A stretch of 64,000 bases of DNA. Source: Dasypus novemcinctus. Lineage: Eukaryota > Chordata > Mammalia > Cingulata > Dasypodidae. A program made the position numbers and the translations under genes. A model generated the notes under the pieces. That model saw only the letters and a list, made by a program, of their open reading frames with translations, ran no database searches and was not told where the DNA came from. Location of the stretch: the NCBI RefSeq assembly GCF_030445035.2, contig NC_080678.1, positions 65,549,087 to 65,613,086 on the forward strand, written 5' to 3'. Of the stretch, positions 9,552 to 21,384 are shown piece by piece (positions within the stretch are counted from its first letter, which is position 1; the number at the start of each line of letters is the position of its first letter).

Positions 9552-12361
9552 TTTTTTTTTTTTTTAATTTTTTTATTTTTTATTGACTTTGTAATAATAT
9601 TACATTAAAAATATATATGTGAGGTCCCATTCAACCCCACCCCCCCACCCCCCCTCTCCCCCCCCCCCAACAACACTCGTTCCCATCATCATGACACTTC
9701 CATTGGATTTGGTAAGTACATCTTTGGGCACCTCTGCACCTCATATACATTGGTTCACATCATGGCCCATACTCTCCTCTATTCCATCATGTAGGCCCTG
9801 TGAGGATTTACAATGTCCGGTGATTACCTCTGAAGCACCATCCAGGGCAGCTCCATGTCCCGAAGACGCCTCCACCTCTCATCTCTTCCTGCCTTTCCCC
9901 ATACCCTTTGTCCATTATGTCCACTTTTCCCAATCCAATGCCACCTCTTCTATGTGGACACTGGATTGGTTGTGTCCATTGCACCTTTATGTCAAGAGGA
10001 GGCTCAGATTCCACCTGGATGCTGGATGCAATCCTCCCATTTTCAGTTGTAATCACTCTAGGCTCCATGGTGTGGTGGTTGTCCTTCACCTCCATCTTAG
10101 CTGAGTGTGGTAAGTCCAATAAATCAGATTGTAGGTGCTGGAGTCTGTTGAGGCTCAGGATCTGGCTATCACATTGTCAGTCCAGAGATTCAAATCCCCT
10201 AAATATATCTTAAACCCCAACATTAACTGCACCTCCAGCACATTAGCATGAAAGTCTTATGAAGGGAGATCCCATCTGAGTCCAGATTCATCACACATAA
10301 ACACCATTTCCAAAGAGGGGCCATCTGCCCTGGTAGTTAACCCCATCGGCCATGACCATAACTCCCATGGGTCTCTTTAGCCCTCAAAGGAACCAATATC
10401 TGGGGGTTGTATCTGCTTTATCTGTCTCTCTGACTCTGCTCAGTTGTGCATGAGGGCAAACCTTCTGCCAGCCTCCAGACTCTTTTTTAGAAACTCGTAG
10501 CCATATAAACTCATTTCTCCTTTCCATTTCCCCCTTACTTTAGGTCAAACAGCATTTTAAAGTCATGGTATTTTATGTAGACATGGATATTCTGCTGATC
10601 CGCATTGAACCTTCCGTAAAAGGTCATTTTCCAGTTGCATCATCAGTTGGTAGTTGATAGTGGTCCCTCGTTGCCAGGGAGGCTCATCCCCGGGTGTCGT
10701 GTCCCACGCTGGGGGGAAGGCATTGCATTTACATGCTGAGTTTGGCTTCGAGACTGGCCACATTTGAGTAACATGAAGGCTGACAGAAGGAAATTCCCAG
10801 GCACAAAGTTGCTCTAGGCCTTGTTATTATTTTGGGTTTATCAGCTCACAAGCATAGTCATTAGTATCAGGGGCTCACTGTTGAACCCTCACTCCCTCCC
10901 GGTCCCCACCACTGTACCTGGGAGACTGTCGCTGCTCCCCTAGGGACCACGACAGAGCACCACTGGCCGGGAACCCAATACCCCCCCTACTGTGGTTTTT
11001 AATTGTTGCCACTATGAGTATATCCAAACATTACCATGCACCCTGGACATATGTTCTGTACAGCTCCCTGTCAGTCATATATCATCTGTCATTGGTATCC
11101 CATACCAGTATCCCTCCATTGCCATTGTTGAAACACTCTGTGATCCAGAACTCCCCGAAATTTGAAGCCCAATATAATGTCATGGTCCCTTACTAGGGAA
11201 TGGCATATAGCGATGAGTTTAAAGGATAGATAAAGAACTTGGATAAAGTTAGATAAAGAACTTAGATAAAGAATGTTGACTTGAAAAAATTCCACATCCT
11301 ATTTTTTTCCCCCCCCCCCCTAATTATTCAGCTTTTCTTCACAGGAGTCCTAGACCACAGCAATGTATATATATAATATACAGCACTCCCACACATCCAC
11401 CAGAAAACCTTTTCCCTTCCACAGTGATACTCTTACGCCCTATTCATATCATATTTACTTAAAGTGATGTACAGAGTCTGAGACATTAGCTTTCTAACAA
11501 GGTGACATCTGTATTTACATTATGGTGCATACTTTAGGATACACAGTTCTTTACATTTTTAGTTATCCTATGTTTTACATTATGGTTTACATTATCAGTC
11601 TGTCATCTCCTATATGTTATGGTGTAATATTACATGTTTTATATCCATCCTTGTGTACTCTCAAGAAACTCCTCTCTTACCCCCCATTTACTTTGGTTCC
11701 ACACATTTAACGTCCATTTTCCCTTCCACCTTAGTGCCCTCAGTGATAGCCAACCTCCGTTTCCTGAGGAGCCACTTCCAGAGATAGATGGAATAGTGTT
11801 CAGGGCCTAACTTGCTCAACTGCCCCAATGCCCTGGGAGCCACCCTTTCTCTCGAGGGATACAGTTCCCTCTATTGGATGGCATTAGTCCTCCCCAGGAT
11901 GTGGGTCCACCCCCACTCTCACTACTTGGGTTTCTACCCCATGGTGTCACCCACTCTGGCAGAATGAGCATTTAGACATTCCCCAGGAGCCCGTCCTGCA
12001 TCAGACCCTCCCCTCCGAGCATTCTAAACAGGTAACCCTCTTTATTATATTTTGATATGATTTTCTCGGCATTTTACTCTCCACCAACACCTGACCCTCT
12101 CCTGGTTCGTATGCTACCCCTCCCTCCCCCCACTTTTGGGCAACGTTACCCACCCGTCCCTCCCCAGCCACCCTCAAACCCGCAAAGCCCCAAGCAAAGG
12201 CAACCCCTTGCCCCCCTTTTATCTCTTCTTTGTGTTCATACTTACCACCATCTCGTCTTAAATTCCACCCCTGTAGACATCGGCTCATATCCTTCCTCCA
12301 CCCTCCGATTTCCTGCAAGCCTATCGTTCAGTCTCTTGCTATCTAGGGCAGCTTGTTTATT
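9552..12361 (-). other. L1 3'UTR, about 2.8 kb
   Basis: Lies between the ORF2 stop and the poly(A) tail. A canonical AATAAA signal reads on the minus strand at 9584-9579, just before the tail. Near the 3' end, 9636-9670 is almost all C on the plus strand, so the L1 RNA carries several G runs, matching the G-rich tract known in mammalian L1 3'UTRs. A second homopolymer C run lies near 11311-11320. Older copies of this 3'UTR occur at 0.37-1.73 kb and 59.4-59.8 kb, confirming it belongs to the L1. It is several times longer than the roughly 0.5-kb human L1 3'UTR. Open frames within it are not genes. Confidence 0.8.
9579..9584 (-). terminator. L1 polyadenylation signal AATAAA
   Basis: TTTATT on the plus strand, AATAAA in L1 sense, about 15-20 nt before the start of the poly(A) tail. 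Confidence 0.7.
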
Positions 12362-15300
12362 TCATATCATTGAGGTCATGTAGTATTTGTCCTTCAATGT
12401 CTGGGTTGCTTCACTCAACATAAGGTTCTCAAGATTCATCCATGTTATCACATGTGTTTGTAGTGTGTTTGTTCTTACAGCCGAGTAGTATTCCATTGTG
12501 TGTATATACCACATTTTATTGATCCACTCGTCTGTTGATGGGCATTTGGGTTGATTCCAACTTTTGGCAATAGTGAACAATGCTGCTATGAACATTGGTG
12601 TACATATATTGGTTTGTGTTCTTGTTTTCAGTTCTGCTGGGTATATTCCCAGCAGTGGTATTGCTGGGTCATATGGCAAATCTATGGCTAGTTTTTTGAG
12701 AAACCGCCATACTGTTCTCCAGAATGGTTGGATCCTTCTGCATTCCCACCAGCAGTGGATGAGTGTTCCCCTTCCTTCACATCCTCTCCAGCACTTGTAT
12801 TCTTCTGTTTTTTTCATAGCTGCCAATCTTATGGGTGTAAGATGGTATCTCATTGTGGTTTTGATTTGCATTTCCCTGATAGCTAGAGATTTGGAACATT
12901 TTTTCATGTGCTTTCTTGCCATTTGTATTTCTTCTTCGGAGAAGTGTCTGTTTAAGTCTTTTTCCCATTTTTTAAATGGATTGTTTATCTTTTTATTTTC
13001 AAGATGTAGGAGTTCTTTATATATGCAAGTTATAAGTTTCTTATCAGATATATGATTGCCAAATATTTTCTCCCACTGTGTGGGCTCCCTTTTTACTTTC
13101 TTGACAAACTCCTTTGAGGTGCAGAAGGCTTTAATTTTGAGGAAGTCCCATTTATCTATTAGTTCTTTTGCTGCTCGTGCTTTTGGTGAGATATTCATAA
13201 ATCCATTACCTATTACAAGGTCCTGTAGATGTTTCCCTACACTGCTTTCTAAGGTTTTTATGGTCTTGGCTCTTATATTTAGGTCTTTGATCCATCTTGA
13301 GTTGATCTTTGTATAAGGTGTGAGATGGTAATCCTCTTTCATTCTTCTACATATGGCTATCCAGTTCTCCAGACACCATTTGTTGAATAGGCCACTCTCT
13401 CCCAGTTGAGAGGGTTTGGTGGCTTTATCGAATATTATGTGGTTGTATATGTGAGGTTCTATATCAGAGCTTTCAATTCGATTCCATTGGTCTATATGTC
13501 TCTCCTTATGCCAATACCATGCTGTTTTCACCACCGTAGCTTTATAGTATGTTTTGAAGTCAGGTAGTGTGATTCCTCCAATTTCGTTTTTCTTTTTCAG
13601 TATGTCTTTGGCTATTCGGGGTCTCTTTCCTTTCCAAATAAATTTCATAGTTAGTTTTTCTAGTTCCTTAAAGAAGGCTGCATTGATTTTTATTGGGATT
13701 GCATTGAATGTGTAGATCAATTTTGGTAGGATAGACATCTTAATAATGTTCAGTCTTCCTATCCATGAACAAGGAATAGTCTTCCATTTATTTAGGTCTT
13801 CTTTGATTTCCTTGAACAATCTTGTATAGTTCTCAGTGTATAAGTTCTTTACCTCTTTAGTTAAATTTATTCCTAAGTATTTGATTTTTTTATTTACTAT
13901 TGTGAATGGTATTTGTTTCTTGATTTCCTCCTGATCTTGCTCATTATTGGTGTACAGAAATGCTACTGATTTTTGCGCATTGATCTTATAACCTGCGACT
14001 TTACTAAACTCATTTATGAGTTCTAGAATCTTCGTTGTAGATCTCTCAGGGTTTTCTATGTATAGGATCATGTCATCTGCAAATAATGAAATTTTGACTT
14101 CTTCCTTTCCAATTTGAATGCCTTTTATTTCTGGTTCTTGCCTCAGTGCTCGAGCAAGTACTTCTAAGACAATGTTAAATAGGAGCGGCGACAGTGGGCA
14201 TCCTTGTCTTGTTCCTGAGTTTAGAGGGAAGGAGTCTAGGATTTCTCCATTGTAAACAATATTGGCTTTAGGTTTTTCATATATACTCTTTATCATGTTC
14301 AAAAAATTTCCTTGTATTCCAATCATTTGGAGTGTTTTTATCAAGAAAGGGTGCTGTATTTTGTCAAATGCTTTTTCTGCATCAATAGATATAATCATGT
14401 GATTTTTTTCCTTCAATCTGTTTATATGGTGTATTACGTTGATTGATTTTCTTATGTTGAACCATCCTTGCATACCTGGGATGAATCCCACTTGGTCGTG
14501 GTGTATAATTCGTTTAATGTGTTGTTGAATACGATTAGCAAGTATTTTGTTAAGTATTTTTGCATCTAGGTTCATTAGAGAAATTGGTCTGTAATTTTCC
14601 TTTCTTGTGATGTCTTTGTTTGGCTTTGGTACTAGGGTAATGTTGGCATCATAGAAGGAGTTGGGTAATGTTCTTTCTGTTTCGATGGTTTGGAATAGTT
14701 TCAGCAGGATTGGTGTCAGTTCTTTCCGGAATGTTTTATAGAATTCACCTGTGAAGCCATCTGGCCCTGGGCTCTTCTTAGTTGGGAGATTTTTAATAAC
14801 TGATTCTATCTCTCTGCTTGTGATTGGTTTGTTAAGATCATCAATTTCTTCTTTTGTCAATATGGGCTGTTTATGTGTTTCTAGGAATTTGTCCATTTCC
14901 TCTAGATTGTCATTTTTGTTGGAATATAGTTTTTCAAAATATCCTCTTATGATAGTCTTTATTTCTGTGGGGTCAGTGGTGATATCGCCTTTCTCATTTC
15001 TTATTTTGTGTATTTGCATCTTCTCTCTTTTTTTCTTTGTTAGTGTTGCTAAAGGTTTGTCAATTTTGTTAATCTTCTCAAAAAACCAGCTCTTGGTCTT
15101 GTTTATCTGTTCAAGTGCTTTCTTATTTTCTATTTCATTTAGTTCTGCTCTTATCTTTGTTATTTCCTTCCTTCTTCTTCCTGTTGGGTTACTTTGTTGT
15201 TGTTTTTCTAATTCCTTCAAATGTGCAGTTAGTTCTTCAATTTTTGCTCTTTCTTCTTTTTTGATATATGAATTTATGGCTATAAACTTCCCTCTCAGTA

Positions 15301-16180
15301 CTGCTTTTGCTGCATCCCATAAATTTTGGTATGTTGTGTTATCATTATCATTTGTTTCAAGGTAGTCATTGATTTCTTTTGAGATTTCCTCTTTGACCCA
15401 CTGTTTTTCTAAGAGTGTGTTGTTTAATTTCCAAATCGTGGTGTGAAATCTGGGCTTCTTTCCCTTGCAAATCTCCAGCTTGACTCCACTGTGGTCAGAG
15501 ATAATGTTTTGTATGATTTCAATCTTTCTGAATTCGTTCAGCCTTTCTTTGTGGCCTAGCATATGATCTATCTTGGAAAATGATCCATGTGCACTTGAGA
15601 AAAATGTATATCCTGCTGTGTTTGGGTGTAGCGATCTATATATGTCTATTAGATCGAGCTCCTCTAATATACTATTCAGATGTTTTGTGTCTTTGGTGAT
15701 TCTCTTTTGAGATGTTCTGTCCAGAGTTGATAGTGGTGTATTAAAATCCCCCACTATAATTGTAGATGTATCTATTCTTTCACTTAGTTTTTCCAGCGTT
15801 TGCCTGACGTATTTAGAGGCACCCTTGTTAGGGGCATAGATATTTATGATTGTTCGATCTTCTTGACAGATTTTCCCTTTGACTAAAATGTAGTATCCTT
15901 CTTTGTCTCTTACAATTGTTTCACATTTAAAGTCTATTTTGTCTGATATTAATATAGCTACTCCTGCCTTTTTTTGGTTATTGTTAGCTTGTATGATTGT
16001 TTTCCAGCCTTTCACTTTCAATCTCCATGCGTCTCTGGGTCTAAGATGTGTCTCTTGTAGACAGCATATGGATGGGTCATATTTCCTTATCCAGTGTCCC
16101 AGTCTGAATCTTTTGATAGGTGAGTTTAATCCATTGACATTCAGTGTTATTACTATCAAGGAATTATTTGTGTTAGCCAT
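12362..16180 (-). CDS. L1 ORF2 protein, uninterrupted
   Basis: 1272-aa endonuclease/reverse transcriptase that nicks genomic DNA and reverse-transcribes RNA at the nick. I chose the start at 16180 (Met-Ala-Asn-Thr) because residue numbering then matches human ORF2p; the frame stays open to an upstream ATG at 16270 (1302 aa). Endonuclease residues N14, E43, D145, N147, D229 and H230 are present. The reverse transcriptase FADD active site is at residues 700-703 (14083-14072). The C-terminal C-x3-C-x7-H-x4-C cysteine motif is at 1130-1147. No stop or frameshift occurs. It is close to the 1275 aa of human ORF2p. The 74-bp gap to the ORF1 stop fits a bicistronic L1. Intact reading does not prove activity: the upstream promoter is gone. 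Confidence 0.95.
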   Translation of the reverse strand: MANTNNSLIVITLNVNGLNSPIKRFRLGHWIRKYDPSICCLQETHLRPRDAWRLKVKGWKTIIQANNNQKKAGVAILISDKIDFKCETIVRDKEGYYILVKGKICQEDRTIINIYAPNKGASKYVRQTLEKLSERIDTSTIIVGDFNTPLSTLDRTSQKRITKDTKHLNSILEELDLIDIYRSLHPNTAGYTFFSSAHGSFSKIDHMLGHKERLNEFRKIEIIQNIISDHSGVKLEICKGKKPRFHTTIWKLNNTLLEKQWVKEEISKEINDYLETNDNDNTTYQNLWDAAKAVLRGKFIAINSYIKKEERAKIEELTAHLKELEKQQQSNPTGRRRKEITKIRAELNEIENKKALEQINKTKSWFFEKINKIDKPLATLTKKKREKMQIHKIRNEKGDITTDPTEIKTIIRGYFEKLYSNKNDNLEEMDKFLETHKQPILTKEEIDDLNKPITSREIESVIKNLPTKKSPGPDGFTGEFYKTFRKELTPILLKLFQTIETERTLPNSFYDANITLVPKPNKDITRKENYRPISLMNLDAKILNKILANRIQQHIKRIIHHDQVGFIPGMQGWFNIRKSINVIHHINRLKEKNHMIISIDAEKAFDKIQHPFLIKTLQMIGIQGNFLNMIKSIYEKPKANIVYNGEILDSFPLNSGTRQGCPLSPLLFNIVLEVLARALRQEPEIKGIQIGKEEVKISLFADDMILYIENPERSTTKILELINEFSKVAGYKINAQKSVAFLYTNNEQDQEEIKKQIPFTIVNKKIKYLGINLTKEVKNLYTENYTRLFKEIKEDLNKWKTIPCSWIGRLNIIKMSILPKLIYTFNAIPIKINAAFFKELEKLTMKFIWKGKRPRIAKDILKKKNEIGGITLPDFKTYYKATVVKTAWYWHKERHIDQWNRIESSDIEPHIYNHIIFDKATKPSQLGESGLFNKWCLENWIAICRRMKEDYHLTPYTKINSRWIKDLNIRAKTIKTLESSVGKHLQDLVIGNGFMNISPKARAAKELIDKWDFLKIKAFCTSKEFVKKVKREPTQWEKIFGNHISDKKLITCIYKELLHLENKKINNPFKKWEKDLNRHFSEEEIQMARKHMKKCSKSLAIREMQIKTTMRYHLTPIRLAAMKKTEEYKCWRGCEGRGTLIHCWWECRRIQPFWRTVWRFLKKLAIDLPYDPAIPLLGIYPAELKTRTQTNICTPMFIAALFTIAKSWNQPKCPSTDEWINKMWYIHTMEYYSAVRTNTLQTHVITWMNLENLMLSEATQTLKDKYYMTSMI

Positions 16181-16254
16181 ACTTTGATTGGATTTGTGTT
16201 TGTCATATTTTGTTTGTATATTTTTTTTTGTCTTTTTTGTTGTTGTTGTTGGTC

Positions 16255-16818
16255 TTATACTCTCCTCCAACTTTGCCTTTCCTGTTTTTTCCTTTCTTCC
16301 TGCAGAACTCCCTTTAGAATTTCTTGAAGGGGAGGTTTCTTGTTGGTATACTCTTTCAGTTTCTGTTTGTCTGCGAATATTTTGAACTCTCCATCATGTT
16401 TGAATGCTAGTTTAGCTGGGTAGAGTATTCTTGGTTGGAAATTTCTTTCCTTTAGTACCTTGACTATATCATACCACTGTCTTCTTGCCTCCATGGTTTC
16501 AGAAGAGAAATCAGCACTTAATCTAATTGAGCTTCCCTTGTATGTGATGGTTTTCTTTTCTCTTGCTGCTTTTAGGATCTTCTCTTTGTCTTGAGCATTG
16601 GATAATTTGACAAGTATATGTCTTGGGGTGGGCCTGTTGGGGTTTATGACTTGTGGAGTGCGCTGTGCTTCTTGGATATGTACATCTGTCTCTTTCAGTA
16701 GATTTGGGAAGTTTTCAGCCATTATTTCCTGCAACACTCCTTCTGACCCCTTTCCCTTCTCTTCACCTTCTGGAATGCCTATAATACGTATGTTTGAGCG
16801 TTTTGCATTGTCATTCAG
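16255..16818 (-). pseudogene. L1 ORF1, C-terminal half only
   Basis: 187 codons open from the U6 junction to the stop at 16257-16255. It begins just before the RNA-recognition motif (an Ile-Arg-Ile-Ile-Gly-Ile-Pro segment) and keeps the C-terminal domain; the first in-frame ATG is at 16737. The N-terminal region and coiled coil needed for trimerisation are missing, so it should not give a working ORF1 RNA-binding chaperone. There is no frameshift or stop in the retained part. The truncation point is the junction with U6. Confidence 0.9.
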
Positions 16819-16868
16819 AAAAATATGGAACGCTTCACGAATTTGCGTGTCATCCTTGCGCAGGGGCC

Positions 16869-16919
<51 letters not shown>

Positions 16920-16925
16920 GAGCAC
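16819..16925 (-). pseudogene. RNU6 (retrocopy): U6 snRNA retrocopy, full length
   Basis: 107 nt that, read against the canonical mammalian U6 spliceosomal RNA from memory, match along the whole length. It starts with GTGCTCGCTTCGGCAGCACA and ends in ATATTTTT, the natural 3' oligo-U end. The next base in element orientation is L1 ORF1. The 5' side meets the target duplication directly, so no U6 promoter (proximal sequence element and TATA box) lies upstream. It is part of the U6/L1 chimera, not an active gene. Human and rodent U6/L1 chimeras are known, explained by template switching or by ligation of U6 to L1 RNA. Confidence 0.95.
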
Positions 16926-16939
16926 TCCAGGTCTTTTTT
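16926..16939. repeat. Right target-site duplication of the U6/L1 insertion
   Basis: tccaggtctttttt, a perfect match to 9538-9551, starting at the base next to the U6 5' end. Confidence 0.92.
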
Positions 16940-17765
16940 GAAAAGCTTTTTCATGATTTGTCCAAGTGAACAAAGTCAAGCAGACTGTCCATATGAATAG
17001 TTATCAGGAATATTCTAACTCAATTCGGTTGAAATAATGGAAATAATGGAAAAATGAAATAATTTTCTACTAACTTCATTGTTTTGGACCCTCTCTAGCC
17101 CTGGAGATATTTTATGAAGGACAAGCAGATAAATAAATGAATAAGAACTTTAAAAGAAGGGAATGATAGTGAAGCTAATTGTAATAGTACCCTGTGGGAC
17201 TTCAGTGCTGTCCCCAGTCTCCTGCATTCAGTCCAACCTGTACACTCAATGGAACACACAGGGCTGTGATTGGATCCCTGCCTCAGGCTCTGTGATGCTG
17301 TGAGAGCTCACCGTATCAAATCTATCAGTACTGATGATCGGGCCAGGATATGCCAGCCTGACATTTTTAACAACACTGCCTGAAGTCTGCAAATCTTTGG
17401 GTATCTATCAGCAGAAATACACACTGTTAATTTTAACCAATGGGATAAACAACCAAAGGAAAGGAGTATCAGATATAAAGGAGTGTCAGTTTGTTTTGGA
17501 GTATTCAAATCCTAGTAAAATGACTCAAGTTCCCTTTTGATTATCTATTAAGAATATTTATGGGATTGTGGATGGACAGTGACCATAAAATGCACTTAGA
17601 ATGATTAGTTTAGTACTCTCTACTAGTTGATGAAATGTCTGCAAATAAAAGGAATTAAATGTACTTCTAACATTTTTGCTCAAACTGAGTCTCTGTCTTC
17701 TCCTTGGTAGTACATACTGAACATGTATGTACATGTACACAAGCTCACACACACACTGCAGCTCT
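16940..17765. other. No gene recognised
   Basis: AT-rich flank of the U6/L1 insertion. Short open frames on both strands show no motif. No repeat assigned. Confidence 0.5.
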
Positions 17766-18120
17766 TCATTAATCAACATCTACTGAGTGTCTTTTGCAGT
17801 CTAGGCACAATCCTAGATTCTGTAATGGGAAAATTTGAATAAAGCAAGGTCACTGCCATGTACAGACTTTACTCTGTAGTTAATTGAAACAATCAGGATA
17901 CAAATATTTTAATTTATTAAATTAGATTTGAACATAATTAAGTACCTTATTATGCAGCATATTTATTAATGATTGGGAAATTTTCAGCAATAATAATATC
18001 ATCTAACATTTATTTAATATTTACTTGGACAAGATACTGTGCTAAGGATCTTATATATATTATTCACTTACTGAACAAAAGTTTATTAGTACCTACTCTG
18101 TGCTAGGTACTGTATAAGGT
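17766..18120 (-). repeat. Cluster of MIR-like fragments
   Basis: Three stretches carry the reversed MIR pattern: 'tctactgagtgtcttttgc' (17779 on), 'aacatttatttaatattta...tactgtgctaa' (18006-18045), and 'gtttattagtacctactctg' (18080 on). All are diverged; boundaries are uncertain. Confidence 0.45.
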
Positions 18121-21100
18121 GGAGCCCCTCTTATATTTCCAAAGAGAAAATCTGGGGCATCACTTAGATAAATGGCGATTAAGTCCAACTTTTATAATCA
18201 AGTTGTACAGGTGGAAGGTTTTATCTGCTCCTATCTCCTCTAGTTGTTTGTTGATACCTGACATGATGAAGTGCATGAAAATCTGTAATACCAACCAAGC
18301 TCTACTAAGAATGTTCTCTCTGTTTCTAATCTAGTCTATAATAACTTAGTTGTCAGAAGTAAAACCAACAAATTTTTATTTCAAAAGATTCCAGTTTTTG
18401 ACCCATATTTACTAGAAGTGTGAAATATTGCCTTTTACTTTTTAAAATAGTTTCAAACTTAATGAAAAGTTGTAAGAGCAGAAAAAATATTAAAACTTTT
18501 TCCTCTGAGTAAATTGAAGACTTCTTGCCCAATTACTGAACACCTCAGTTTGTATTTCTTATAAATAAGGACATTCTCTTTGAAAAGCCCAACACAAGCC
18601 TTAAAACCAGGAAATCATCAGTGAAATGTTACAACCATCTAAACCACACACCCTCCAAGAATTTTAGGAGAAATTATTTCTTTATACAATATGGCCACCT
18701 CAAAAGAAACTTAGGAGAATAAAAAGAGTCTTGGAAGTGAAGGCTAAAGCAGAAATGAAACAATAGTTTGAAGAATCAGAAGGTAAATGTGAGCAAATCC
18801 CCCACATGATAGAACCAAAAATAAACATGGAAAATTAGAGGCTAGCCCAGGCAGTACAACATTTAAAAATTCTTGCTGAGGTGGACAATTGTCTGTCTTG
18901 TCTGGGAGGGCAATTGTATCCCTGCAATGAGAGGTTAAGAGAAGTGGTCCTGCCAAATTTTCATCCAGTCATAGAAAAAAGAACCTGTCACAATAAGGAA
19001 AATGTTAAATGACCTTTGGAAATACATGTAACTCAACCATGCTTGTACAATACATTTATATAGTCAGCAACTATTTCCAATCACAATCATGGCATGCATA
19101 GTAGGAATACAGATATGATGGAGAAGAGGGCAATGACATAGTCGGTCGGTCCTTGTTTGGACTTCAGAGGACTCAAATTGTGCTAAGGGTGTTGCTTTTT
19201 TCCTGTGGGTTCTAGGAGCAGAGATGCCAGTTTTATAGGACTAGGGCAGGAAACAGGAGGATTTTCTCTCAGATTTCTTCCCTCCCTCCTTCTCCCTCCC
19301 TCTCTTCCTTTCTTTCATTTGTTTTTGTTTAATAAGCAAAGTAAAATGGTACAAAATTAAAAAGCAAGAAACCCAAAACCCTCCCCTAACATATTTCATA
19401 CAATAGTGTGTAAGCGATAATGTCTAAGACTCAGACTACAACTAGCCCTTGGAGAAGTAACAATGAGTTAACATCCTTTCTCCTGGATGGCCCACATCTG
19501 GCCAACATGCAACACACATTCCCTCCCCTGCCATTTTTCAGCATGCAGTTACTGGCCCAACAATGCTCTGACACTGTCTACTTTCATTTTCTCCGGTGTT
19601 AGTCAGGCACTAGTTCACAATATCCCCCAACTGCAAGGAGCACATAAGAAAAGAGCTTTCTGAGGGTTCCCCTTGAACTCTCCCAATAATTTAGAAACTG
19701 GAAGGTAGCACCCAGACCTTTCCAGCTGGTGGGATTTTGTCAGAGGGCTCTGGGAAAGGTTTCTTGAAGAAGATAAAACTAGTAGATTATATAAAATTTT
19801 AACAAATGGTTAGAGACATTTGGGAAGCATTGAATTAGTATTAGGCATGAAAAAATAAGTAACAAAAATAGGTCATTATTAATGTCATAGAAATAATAAT
19901 GTTGTGAAAGAAAGATGAAGCAATCCTTGTATGACACATGGCTGAGATCTGAATGTTTTCTTTAGTCCTAATATGTTAAACATGAATATTCATTTAATCA
20001 AAATGATGGTGTACTCTTTGGAGAGGATAGAAGCTCAAAAGCGTGCACGTGTGTGACAGGGGCCGGAAGATGAAAGAAAGCTAAATTCTCATCTTCCATA
20101 ATGGGAAGCCAATAGATAACACTTATTAATTTAAAAATCAAGAAATAGCAATATAAGTATGTTATTTAGAGATATGGAAAAATCTCTAAAGAATAGACCA
20201 ATAGCAGTGAAAGTGGTTGCATCTGTACAACAGGAACTGGGCTGAGAAGAGAACACAGGAAATTGCTGTTTTAGCAGCAACCTCATAGAACCACTTGACA
20301 CTTTAAACTATATGCATATAGAACTTTGATTAACATAAAAAATAAATTAGTAAATGCTCTACTATGTATGTTGAAATCTAAATGCATCTACGTATTTCAA
20401 TTTTTCTAAGTACGTTTTATATTTATTTGAGATTAAAATCTCTTATATGAGATACATAAGCTTTACATTCTAGTAATAACTTTAAGAACTCAAAACTAAA
20501 ACTACTCACTTTCCTGTAAATGGAAAATAGCTTTAAAGCTGCTGAAAACAAATTGAAATGCAGTATTTACTGTAGAAAGTAGAACAACCTTCAGTGGCAG
20601 TAATTTTATCCAGAAAGGAAGATATAAGGAAATTGGAATGACATATGTAAAAAGCCATTTATGAAATAATGACAAGAATATGCCCCATAGGAAAATGTTA
20701 TGAAACATCTGTTTTTTCCATTTCACAATTAGCAGGATTATGAATGACCTGGAGAGATATCATAGATAGAAGCTGTGTCCAACAAAATCATAACACTAGT
20801 ACAAAACCAACAGTGGTAGAATTATTCATCATTCAGAACCTTAACATGTTTGTCTAGCATGATTTAAAATATTTGGATGTGGTTTCCTCATGGAAATTAT
20901 ATTTGACTAATTTCAGTTTTACAACGTATTAGTGTTTCAAAAATACAATATGTTCAAGTGAGCATAGTATTATATAATTTTATCACACATTTACTAATGG
21001 TGCCTGATATATTTGGCCATGGAATTTCAGCTCTTGGAAATGGCATTGTCAGGTAAAATTTTTAATACATTAGTGAAAAAGAAAACATATGGATTCCTGA

Positions 21101-21384
21101 AAACCAGAAACACTGAGGAGCTGGTGCCTATTTTTTGTCTCTTATTTACACGCTCACAGTAAATAAATGAAGTTTTGATTGTTGCTTTCAGTTTGGTTTG
21201 TTGTCTTAATTGACTACCTTGCACTTGGCAACTGAGCAATACCAATCTAGAAATGAAAGCCAAAATATTTAGTTGAAAACTGTAATGCACACATAGGCAA
21301 CTAATAATAAGTTCCCACTGTAAATCAATTGTAATAAAGGACATCCCCCCCTCTTTATTCACATTTTTTGCACTGAGACTTTGT
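18121..21384. other. No gene recognised
   Basis: Low-GC sequence. A pyrimidine-rich CCCTCCCT/CTTT tract lies at about 19272-19320. None of the short open frames resembles a known protein. Confidence 0.5.

Larger units (their letters stand above)
9538..16939 (-). mobile_element. Young U6/L1 chimeric retroelement
   Basis: One retrotransposition product in minus orientation. In element order: target duplication, a 107-bp full-length U6 snRNA copy (16925-16819), L1 starting inside ORF1 (16818), intact ORF2, a ~2.8-kb 3'UTR, a poly(A) tail read as a T run from 9546 to 9565, and the second target duplication. The duplication is tccaggtctttttt at 9538-9551 and 16926-16939, perfect over 14 bp, and abuts the first base of U6. 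In element orientation the nick site reads TTTTTT/GA, close to the L1 endonuclease preference TTTT/AA. U6 and L1 therefore entered together. An open ORF2, an apparently unchanged U6 and a perfect duplication indicate recent insertion. It cannot be autonomous because the 5'UTR promoter and the ORF1 N-terminus are missing. Confidence 0.95.

Noticed and set aside
9619..10213. Proline/histidine-rich open frames of up to 161 codons
   Set aside because: They fall in the L1 3'UTR and arise from its C-rich tract; an old copy of the same region has no matching frame.
14751..15365. 204-codon plus-strand open frame, and others at 12564-13316 and 15903-16385
   Set aside because: They lie antisense to L1 ORF2 and have hydrophobic, low-complexity translations; shadows of the real gene.
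16819..16925. Active U6 gene
   Set aside because: The sequence just 5' is the target duplication and unrelated flank with no TATA or proximal element; it belongs to the retroinsertion.
16598..16969. 123-codon plus-strand frame covering U6
   Set aside because: Antisense across ORF1, U6 and flank; no start or domain support.
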